NCBI GenBank assembly: GCA_903952805.1
Contig: CAJBHN010001127.1
Location: 1 to 11,267 of the forward strand
DNA length: 11,267 nucleotides
Direction: 5' to 3'
From: an uncultured Myxococcales bacterium
Lineage (GTDB): Bacteria; Myxococcota; UBA727; VGSZ01
Shown here: piece after piece, positions 1-6,799 of the stretch
Numbering within the stretch: position 1 is the stretch's first letter
Layout: every line of letters starts with the position of its first letter
Notes under the pieces: model-generated
The model's database searches: none
The model's input: the letters and a program-made list of their open reading frames with translations, nothing else
Told to the model about the DNA's origin: nothing
Translations under genes and position numbers: made by a program

Positions 1-1282
<1,282 letters not shown>

Positions 1283-1325
1283 GCCGACGTCATAGCAACT
1301 GAAGCCAAAAGCAGAAGGGCACATC

Positions 1326-1338
1326 GACGCGGGGCGTC
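1326..1338 (-). terminator. Short hairpin after the lytic transglycosylase gene (weak terminator candidate)
   Basis: A perfect 5-bp inverted repeat, GACGC and GCGTC around a 3-nt loop, lies 25 bp downstream of the transglycosylase stop codon and 44 bp before the helicase start. Read on the minus strand it is followed about 18 nt later by TTTT, which is too far for a classical intrinsic terminator. The two genes may therefore still be co-transcribed. Confidence 0.2.
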
Positions 1339-1362
1339 ATCAGACCCAAACGTGCTGCCAGC

Positions 1363-3078
1363 TCAGGAGGTGCCGGCGGCGACCCCGACGTCGGCCACGT
1401 CGACCGGCGACGGTTCGACGCTGACGGATCGCGGCATGAGGCCGGCGATGGCGTCCACCGCGGGAAGGGCGGTTTCGACCGTGCCGGCGATGACGTCGAC
1501 GGCAGGCAGCGACGGCGCCTCCAGCAGCTCACTGCGCACGCGACCGACTGACACGACGCCCGTGAGGGCGCTGGCGAGCACGACGTCGCCCACGCGTTCG
1601 GCCTTCTTGGCGGGGGCTTTGACCGCAGCGGGCAAGAGTTCGGCGGCGTCGGCCAACAACACCGGCGATGGGTTCACCGCCATGGGCGGCAACGGCATGG
1701 CCCGGGCCTCGGGCAACAACGACGTTTTGGCCTGCGGAGGCGGAATCACGAGGCGACCACCTTTGGCGACGATGGCGTCGGGGGCGAGGCCGTTGCGCAT
1801 GGCGACCAGGTCAAGCGGCACGCCGTGCTTCTTGGCGATGTCCTTGAGGCGCTGGGCCGACGTCGTGGTGACAATCGCCTTGGCGGCCCGCTGGGCCTTG
1901 TGCTTGTCGCGCTCGGGCAGCGCGTTGACGGCGGCGATGATGGCCTCGCCCTGGCCCCTGGGCAGACGCAGGCTCATACCGTGGGGCAGCGGTTGACGAC
2001 CGCGAGCGGCCTCGTTGGTCAGCGCCGGGTTCAGCGCCTCAAACGTCGCCTGATCCACCAGGCCCGTGGCCACCACCTGCGTCGAAAACAACGAAAACGG
2101 CATGCGGACGACGTCGTAGCTCCAGGCGGGTTTCTTTTGCACGCCGGCAAAGCGGACGGCCTGCTCGTCGAGGATCTCCAGGACCGCCAGAAACGACGCG
2201 TAGTAGTTGCGGGCGGCGAAACCAAAGCGCTTGTTCGTGCTGGCCGCGAGGATGACGTTGAAGTCGTTGGTGCCGGCAGCGCGGGCGAGGGCGCGCATGC
2301 CGCCACGGCCATAGTTGTACGACGTGATGGCCAACGGCCAGGTGCCCAGTTCCTTCTTGGCCTGCTTGAGATATTTTGCGGCGGCCTCGGTGGCGAGGAC
2401 GGGGTCCCACCGCTCGTCGACGACGGTGTTGAGCTGCATGTACTCCTTGCCCGTGTAGCTCATGAACTGCCACACACCGGCGGCGCCGACCTTGGAGTGG
2501 GCTGCGGTTTGAAACAGGCTTTCGACGAAGGCGACGCCGATGAGTTCTTTGGGCAGGCCCGCGCGGGCGAGTTCTTCGCCGATGAAACGTTCATAGAGGC
2601 CCGAGTTGGCGTAGCCCTGCACAAAGCGCTCGTAGAGGCCGTTTTGGCCGCGAATCTTGGCGGTCCGTGTGTATTTGTCGGCGCGGTTGCTGACCTGCAG
2701 GGCGATGAAGACGTCGCGCTCCACACCGGTCAACGACGACGCATCCTTCGGCTGCTTCTGCTGCAGCGCGTGCATGGCGGTTTCAACCTCGGTGCGCATG
2801 GCGGTGATGACCTGTTGGCGGGTGCGACCCTGGCTGTCTTTGTCGCCACGTTTCGGCACGCGAAAGACGCGATAGATGATGCCGAGGTTGTCTTCGTCGG
2901 TCAGCGCGATGTCGTCGAGGCGCCACTCGGCATAGACCTTCTTCCAGAAGGCGACGTTGGGCGCGATGGCGGAGGGCTTGTCGAATTCGACGGGCACCGC
3001 GTGGGCCGTCGTCGACAGTCCCAGGAGGGCGCACAGGCCGATGGCCAGAAGCTTCATCTGCATATCGAACCGTCCCAT
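1363..3078 (-). CDS. Secreted lytic murein transglycosylase (SLT domain) with LysM-like segment
   Basis: Periplasmic enzyme that cleaves the MurNAc-GlcNAc bond of peptidoglycan, forming 1,6-anhydro-MurNAc ends. The 571-residue reading has a signal peptide (hydrophobic 10-25, predicted cleavage after AHA at 27), an N-terminal helical region, and a family 1 SLT domain at about 165-310. The catalytic Glu is E186 in AFVES, followed by GAAGVWQFM (198-206) and SYNYGRGG (253-260). Residues 320-373 resemble the linker module of MltD proteins (LNPAL, then LRLP). Residues 402-447 read as a degenerate LysM fold (LKDIAKKHGV, RNGL, GRLVIPP). The last 120 residues are Ala/Val/Pro-rich and unrecognised. The start is uncertain: ATGs at 3078, 3063 and 3057 are in frame. 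The last gives the cleanest signal peptide, while GGACGG lies 6 nt before the middle one. No lipobox is present, so the protein is probably soluble. It lies 105 bp downstream of dacB on the same strand, suggesting joint wall-remodelling roles. Closest known architecture: MltD. Confidence 0.88.
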   Translation of the reverse strand: MGRFDMQMKLLAIGLCALLGLSTTAHAVPVEFDKPSAIAPNVAFWKKVYAEWRLDDIALTDEDNLGIIYRVFRVPKRGDKDSQGRTRQQVITAMRTEVETAMHALQQKQPKDASSLTGVERDVFIALQVSNRADKYTRTAKIRGQNGLYERFVQGYANSGLYERFIGEELARAGLPKELIGVAFVESLFQTAAHSKVGAAGVWQFMSYTGKEYMQLNTVVDERWDPVLATEAAAKYLKQAKKELGTWPLAITSYNYGRGGMRALARAAGTNDFNVILAASTNKRFGFAARNYYASFLAVLEILDEQAVRFAGVQKKPAWSYDVVRMPFSLFSTQVVATGLVDQATFEALNPALTNEAARGRQPLPHGMSLRLPRGQGEAIIAAVNALPERDKHKAQRAAKAIVTTTSAQRLKDIAKKHGVPLDLVAMRNGLAPDAIVAKGGRLVIPPPQAKTSLLPEARAMPLPPMAVNPSPVLLADAAELLPAAVKAPAKKAERVGDVVLASALTGVVSVGRVRSELLEAPSLPAVDVIAGTVETALPAVDAIAGLMPRSVSVEPSPVDVADVGVAAGTS

Positions 3079-3105
3079 GCCACGTGAGCGTCCATCAGAA
3101 ATTCA

Positions 3106-3121
3106 CCGGTCGTTCGGCCGG
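3106..3121. other. Short inverted repeat between dacB and the transglycosylase gene
   Basis: The 16-bp segment has CCGG at one end and CCGG at the other. Read on the plus strand it can fold into a 6-bp stem with one G-T wobble and a 4-nt loop. On the transcribed minus strand the wobble becomes an A-C mismatch and there is no T tract. It lies in the 105-bp gap. It could be an mRNA processing or attenuation structure, or chance in GC-rich DNA. Confidence 0.2.
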
Positions 3122-3183
3122 CGCCGACGACGTTTGGATGCTTCGTTGGTCAGCGCCAGGAAGCGTCAGCGTCGCGTCGACGA

Positions 3184-4878
3184 TCACCCGCCGGAGGCCA
3201 TCTCCATCACCGCCGGCTCGGTCGACGACACGGCTTCGGCTTCTTCGACGTCGTCTTTGGCCTCGGGATCGTAGAGACCATCCGACGCCAACGCCGCGCC
3301 CAGCGCATTTTGCACCCGCCACATCGGCCCGGCGCCGGTCTTGTAGCCGGCCGTCAGAATCGAGAACGCCACGACGTCACCCGATGGACGGGCCACGGCC
3401 CCCGACAAGGCGCTCACGCCGCGCAGGGTCCCCGTCTTGGCGCGCAATCGACGCGTGGCGGGCGTGTTCTTCATGCGCGAACCGATGGTGCCCTGGGTGC
3501 CGGCGACGGCGAGGGAGTTGAACCACTCGCTGGCGATCTCGTAGTCGAGACTGACGGCGCGGGTGAGTTGGGCGAGTTGGCGAGCGGTGAAGCGATTGAC
3601 GTCGTTGAGGCCCGAGCCGTTGTCGAAGACGTAGCTGCCGGGCTGAAAGCCGACGGTCCCCTCGAGGTACTCCCGGGCCACGATCAGACCGTTGTCGAAG
3701 GTGCCGGGGGCACCCTTGATTTCGGCGCCCATGGCCTTGATCAGGGTCTCGGCGATGATGTTGTTGCTGTAGTGGTTGAGGTCGTCGACGATCTCCTTGA
3801 GCCGGGGGCTCTTGTCGACGAGGACGAGCCGACTGCCGGGCGGCACGGTGCCCTTGATGATGGCGTGACGCATCTTGACGCCGCGCTGCTGCAGAAAGCT
3901 CGTCAGCACCGAGCCGAAGTGGCGGGCGGGATCGTAGACGCGGCGATAGATGCGCTCGGGCGCGTCACGCAGGCCAACGCTGCCCTCGACGGTGATGAGG
4001 GTGCCATCGTGGGGCTGGCCGGCAGCGGTGGCCTCGTCGTTCTTCTGGGCGTAGAGGCGCACGCCGCTGCCGACGGCTTCGGTGGCGACCACGCCCTTGA
4101 CCACCACGCGCTCGGTGGGGGGGTCGACGACGACGATGGCGGGAGCGCCCGCGGTACTGGCCGGTCGAATGTAGATGCTGACGGCGTTGTGATTGACGCT
4201 GGTGGCCGACACGGGTGCGGCATAGGCGCGGTCGGGGGCGTCTTCGAGTTCCCAGCCGCGGGCCTCTTCGACGTCGTCAAACCAGCTGTCGTCCACGATG
4301 ACCGAACCCGTGATTTTCTCGATGCCCATCAAGAACAGCTCGTTGGCGACCTTGACGAGGCGCTCCGAGACCATCGACGGGTCGCCGTAGCCCTTGACGA
4401 CGAGGTTGCCGAACAGGGTGCCGTCCTTGATGGGGCCGTTGGCATAGAATTCGGTCTTGAAGCGGTACTCGGGCTTGAGGGTGGCCAGCGCTGCCGACGA
4501 CGTGATCATCTTGGCGTTGCTGGCCGGGTTGATGAGCACATCGGCGCCCGACTCGGCCAACACGGTCCCCGTCTTGAGGTCCATGGCGATGAAGCCGACG
4601 TCGACGCCATCGAGGGATTCAGCGTTGAGGGCGGTGGTGATGGCGGCGGCCAGCGGCGCAGGCAGCGCGGGATCGACGGCCACCAGCCGCACGGGACGAA
4701 CCTTGGGCTCTTTGGGCGCCGATTTCTTGGCCACCCTCGCTGCAGCCCTGGCGGCGACGTGCGTCTTGCCCGCGCCACCCTTGGCGGTGCCCGGCTCGGC
4801 CACCGCTGACGACGACGCGCCCACGAACAGGGCCAGCAGCGCCGCGCGCCAGGTGCCAGGGGTGGTTGGGACGTTCAT
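3184..4878 (-). CDS. dacB: D-alanyl-D-alanine carboxypeptidase/endopeptidase, PBP4 family (peptidase S13)
   Basis: Periplasmic serine penicillin-binding protein that removes terminal D-Ala from pentapeptides and cleaves D-Ala-mDAP cross-links. All three active-site motifs are visible in the 564-residue protein: SxxK as S120-N-A-K123 (context NPASNAK), SxN as S371-N-N373, and KTGT at 481-484. DNGSGLND (419-426) is the conserved S13 segment, and the long insert between motifs one and two is typical of class C PBPs. A signal peptide (hydrophobic 12-27, cleavage after AVA at 27) is followed by a Lys/Ala-rich linker to about residue 60. I chose the ATG at 4878 because it directly precedes the signal peptide. 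The same frame is open to an ATG at 5028, but that adds 50 Arg/Pro-rich residues unlike any export signal. No strong ribosome binding site is seen. It is longer than E. coli PBP4 (477 aa), mainly through the linker and an acidic C-tail. It is divergent from the Nudix gene and upstream of the transglycosylase. Confidence 0.93.
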   Translation of the reverse strand: MNVPTTPGTWRAALLALFVGASSSAVAEPGTAKGGAGKTHVAARAAARVAKKSAPKEPKVRPVRLVAVDPALPAPLAAAITTALNAESLDGVDVGFIAMDLKTGTVLAESGADVLINPASNAKMITSSAALATLKPEYRFKTEFYANGPIKDGTLFGNLVVKGYGDPSMVSERLVKVANELFLMGIEKITGSVIVDDSWFDDVEEARGWELEDAPDRAYAAPVSATSVNHNAVSIYIRPASTAGAPAIVVVDPPTERVVVKGVVATEAVGSGVRLYAQKNDEATAAGQPHDGTLITVEGSVGLRDAPERIYRRVYDPARHFGSVLTSFLQQRGVKMRHAIIKGTVPPGSRLVLVDKSPRLKEIVDDLNHYSNNIIAETLIKAMGAEIKGAPGTFDNGLIVAREYLEGTVGFQPGSYVFDNGSGLNDVNRFTARQLAQLTRAVSLDYEIASEWFNSLAVAGTQGTIGSRMKNTPATRRLRAKTGTLRGVSALSGAVARPSGDVVAFSILTAGYKTGAGPMWRVQNALGAALASDGLYDPEAKDDVEEAEAVSSTEPAVMEMASGG

Positions 4879-4882
4879 GGAC

Positions 4883-4993
4883 TCAGTGTACCGACGCTCG
4901 CCCCCCCGGCGTCCATTTCTTGGCGGCGATTTCCTGCCATTGGCTCCAGTCGGGATCAGCCTGCGCCAAGGTGGGATATCCGCCCACCTGGTG
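4883..4993 (-). pseudogene. Possible 3' remnant of a DUF1963/YwqG-like gene upstream of dacB
   Basis: One minus-strand frame of the 148-bp dacB/Nudix gap encodes a protein-like peptide of 36 residues before TGA. It begins HQVGGYPTLAQADPDWSQW and continues with QEIAAKKW. The H-x-x-GGYP-x-x-x-Q-x-DP pattern resembles a segment I recall from DUF1963 (YwqG) proteins. The stop lies 4 bp before the dacB ATG, the spacing expected of a preceding gene in an operon. Further upstream the frame runs antisense to the Nudix gene and loses protein character. The rest of the gene is therefore missing or the resemblance is chance. The family assignment is from memory and weak; what I see is only a short open, tryptophan-containing frame. 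Confidence 0.3.
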
Positions 4994-5044
4994 AAGCGAC
5001 GAAGCTTGGTTGGCAGGTGCCGGTGCATGGCTCAGGCTTGCCCC

Positions 5045-5845
5045 ATGTCGACCCCGTCTGCCGCGACGCCTGCTGTGCCCCTGCCCGCTGCCACCGTGGT
5101 CGTCGCCCGGGCCTGTCCCGATGACACCTTTGAGGTCTTCCTGGTGCGCCGCCATGGCAAGAGCGGGTTCATGGCCGGGGCCCACGTCTTCCCCGGCGGC
5201 AAAATCGACGAGGACGACCGCTGCTTCGGCGACGAGGTCGATCCGTTCGCCATCGGCGCCATTCGCGAGACCTATGAAGAGACGGGGGTGCTGTTGGCCC
5301 GCCCCGAGAGCGGACTGCCGCTGTCGAGCACCGGGCCCATCGAAGCGGTGTCGGCGCGGTTGACGTCGGGGGAGCCATTTTCCCATGCCCTGGGTCGCGC
5401 CGGGCTTTTGCCCGACCTGGCCGCCCTGATTCCCATCGCCTGGTGGATTACCCCGGCCCAGGAGCCCCGCCGCTTTGACACCCGCTTTTTCTTTGCCCTG
5501 GTGCCCGCGGTCCAGCGGCATCGGGCGATGGCCGACGGCGTCGAGGTCGAAGACGGCGTCTGGCTGTCGCCGCTGGCGGCCCTGGAGCGCTACCGGGGCG
5601 GGGCGCTGCGGCTGGCGCCGCCAACGCTGGTCACCCTCGAGGAGTTGGCGCAGCTCCCGTTGTCCCGGGTGGCCCGCCACCCGTGGCCGCTGGTGCCGGT
5701 GGAGCCTGCCATCACCGAAGTCGACGGCCGGCTGGTGTTGGCCCTGCCCGGCGACCCGCTGCATCCGGTGAAAACGCCGGTCTGGCCCCATCGAACCCGC
5801 ATCGTCACCGACGACGAAGGCCACTTCGCGTCAGCGCGACCCTGA
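5045..5845 (+). CDS. Nudix hydrolase, NUDT19-like (putative CoA/nucleoside diphosphatase)
   Basis: Nudix enzymes hydrolyse nucleoside diphosphates linked to another group; the mammalian NUDT19 branch cleaves CoA and acyl-CoA. The 266-residue product has VFPGGKID (48-55) and the core RETYEETGV (74-82), matching REUxEExGU. Between them the loop is about nine residues longer than the canonical Nudix box, and the residue eight before the Arg is Asp66 instead of Glu. An insert inside the Nudix box, followed by W-I-T-P and RRFDTRFFFA (142-151) and a C-terminal LSPLAALERY segment, is the pattern of the NUDT19-like branch. The substrate is inferred from family resemblance only. Two starts are plausible: ATG at 5045 and an in-frame ATG at 5027 (six residues longer). 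Each has only an AGG 8-9 nt upstream. No signal peptide is seen, so it is cytoplasmic. It is transcribed away from dacB; the ECF sigma gene starts 53 bp downstream on the same strand. Confidence 0.85.
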   Translation: MSTPSAATPAVPLPAATVVVARACPDDTFEVFLVRRHGKSGFMAGAHVFPGGKIDEDDRCFGDEVDPFAIGAIRETYEETGVLLARPESGLPLSSTGPIEAVSARLTSGEPFSHALGRAGLLPDLAALIPIAWWITPAQEPRRFDTRFFFALVPAVQRHRAMADGVEVEDGVWLSPLAALERYRGGALRLAPPTLVTLEELAQLPLSRVARHPWPLVPVEPAITEVDGRLVLALPGDPLHPVKTPVWPHRTRIVTDDEGHFASARP

Positions 5846-5852
5846 TCGAAGC

Positions 5853-5873
5853 CAGCCCGGCTGCCCGGGGCTG
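5853..5873 (+). terminator. Hairpin after the Nudix gene (possible terminator or attenuator)
   Basis: CAGCCC (5853-5858) pairs with GGGCTG (5868-5873), and the inner GG/CC can add two more pairs around a CTG loop. It starts 7 bp after the Nudix stop and ends 26 bp before the sigma factor start. There is no following T tract, so intrinsic termination is doubtful. It may instead separate or attenuate sigma factor expression. Confidence 0.3.
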
Positions 5874-5898
5874 ATGGAGCCATGCTACAACCGCGGCG

Positions 5899-6606
5899 GT
5901 GGCCCGCGACGAGCGCTCCGACGAAGACCTGATGGCGGCCTACCAGGCCGGCGAGGTCGTGGCGTATCGGGTGCTGGTGGAGCGACACCATGCTCCCGTC
6001 TATCGCTTCTGCTTGCGCTCGCTGCGCTCTCCCGAAGCCGCCGCCGACGCCGCCCAGGAGATCTTCCTCAAGGTCGTCAAGAACGCACCCGGTTGGGAGC
6101 GCAAAGCCAAGTTCACGACGTGGCTGTACACGATGGCCCGCAACTGGTGCATCGACGAGTCGCGCAAGGCCCGCTTCCGCAAGACCGAGAGCCTCAACGA
6201 GAGCCTCGGCAAGGCTGGCGACAGCGACAACGGCGAGCAGCGCCTCGATCGGGTGGTGTCTGAGCTGCCCCAGCCCGATCGCGTCGTCGACAACCGACGG
6301 CTGCGCAAAGTGATCGACGACGCCGTGGCCGACCTCCCCGAGGAGCAGCGCGAGGTCTTTCTGCTGCGCGAGATGAGCGGGCTGCCCTTCAAGGACATCG
6401 CCGAGGCGACGGGCACGGGCGAAAACACCGTCAAATCGCGGATGCGGTACGCCTTGTTGTCGCTGCAGAAGCGGCTGCAGGCGGCGGGCTTTGTCACCGC
6501 GGCCGTCGAAGCCGCCGAGGGAGACCAGGCGGCCCGGGAGCGCCCGGGCGTGGTGTCGTTGGCGACGCCTCGCGGGCCGCCGGGCGGCGCACGGGGACCG
6601 CCCTGA
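5899..6606 (+). CDS. ECF-type RNA polymerase sigma factor (sigma-70 family, regions 2 and 4)
   Basis: Directs RNA polymerase to a specific promoter set, usually in response to an envelope or stress signal relayed by a partner anti-sigma factor. The 235-residue protein has sigma region 2 at about 22-92 (AAADAAQEIFLKV at 47-59, then TTWLYTMARNWCID). It has a linker of about 45 residues and region 4 at about 138-194 (LPEEQREVFLLRE at 146-158, then the helix-turn-helix FKDIAEATGTGENTVKSRM). No region 3 is present, as in ECF factors. The last 40 residues are an Ala/Pro/Gly extension ending in GARGPP, longer than usual. The start is a GTG at 5899; upstream ATGs at 5874 and 5882 are in other frames, and no clear ribosome binding site is seen. 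The membrane protein gene follows 193 bp downstream and is the likely partner. Confident as ECF; the regulon is unknown. Confidence 0.93.
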   Translation: MARDERSDEDLMAAYQAGEVVAYRVLVERHHAPVYRFCLRSLRSPEAAADAAQEIFLKVVKNAPGWERKAKFTTWLYTMARNWCIDESRKARFRKTESLNESLGKAGDSDNGEQRLDRVVSELPQPDRVVDNRRLRKVIDDAVADLPEEQREVFLLREMSGLPFKDIAEATGTGENTVKSRMRYALLSLQKRLQAAGFVTAAVEAAEGDQAARERPGVVSLATPRGPPGGARGPP

Positions 6607-6700
6607 CCGGCCGGGTCGGCGGCGGCGAGCGGGTAGATCCCCGGGCGGGGTCGACCGTTTCCACCTCGCAGCCCGCCTTCGACCGACGGACCACGGCGCC

Positions 6701-6750
6701 AGCCCGCTGGTTCCCGCTGGTTCCCGCTTCTTCCCGCTCCTTCCCGACTG
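6701..6750 (+). repeat. 10-bp tandem repeat, five units, between sigma factor and membrane protein genes
   Basis: Five consecutive 10-bp units start at 6701: agcccgctgg, ttcccgctgg, ttcccgcttc, ttcccgctcc, ttcccgactg. The last four share TTCCCG exactly. The period is close to one helical turn, so a bound protein would meet the motif on the same face each time. It lies in the 193-bp non-coding gap, 50 bp before the membrane protein start. It could be a cluster of operator half-sites, an upstream promoter element, or a slippage product. Confidence 0.7.
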
Positions 6751-6776
6751 GCGTTGGTGCCGATTTTTTCCCATTT

Positions 6777-6792
6777 TGTGATCGAGATCATT
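6777..6792 (+). promoter_or_regulatory. CRP/FNR-like palindrome upstream of the membrane protein gene
   Basis: TGTGATCGAGATCATT contains the perfect inverted repeat TGATC-GA-GATCA (6779-6790) and agrees at 13 of 16 positions with the E. coli CRP core TGTGATCTAGATCACA. It ends 7 bp before the ATG at 6800 and lies in an AT-richer patch (ATTTTTTCCCATTTTG) that contrasts with the surrounding GC-rich DNA. If functional, this position suits a repressor or a translation-level element better than a class I/II activator site. No -35/-10 pair can be named with confidence. Confidence 0.35.
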
Positions 6793-6799
6793 GCATTCC

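Noticed and set aside
3000..3057. Lipoprotein signal in the lytic transglycosylase (Cys at residue 16)
   Set aside because: The residues before the Cys (A-I-G-L) do not fit a lipobox, since Leu is not accepted at -1; AHA at 25-27 is a good type I cleavage site.
1825..3087. 420-codon plus-strand frame opposite the lytic transglycosylase
   Set aside because: No recognisable motif, whereas the minus strand has a signal peptide and the full SLT catalytic motifs.
3310..4809. 499-codon plus-strand frame opposite dacB
   Set aside because: Composition is skewed to Asp/Gly/Val with no domain; the minus strand has all three PBP motifs.
4879..5028. N-terminal extension of dacB to the ATG at 5028
   Set aside because: It adds 50 Arg/Pro-rich residues before an otherwise normal signal peptide, which would block export.
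6636..6652. GATCCCC/GGGGTC inverted repeat after the sigma factor gene
   Set aside because: Only four consecutive G-C pairs form before a mismatch and no T tract follows, so it is not distinguishable from GC-rich background.
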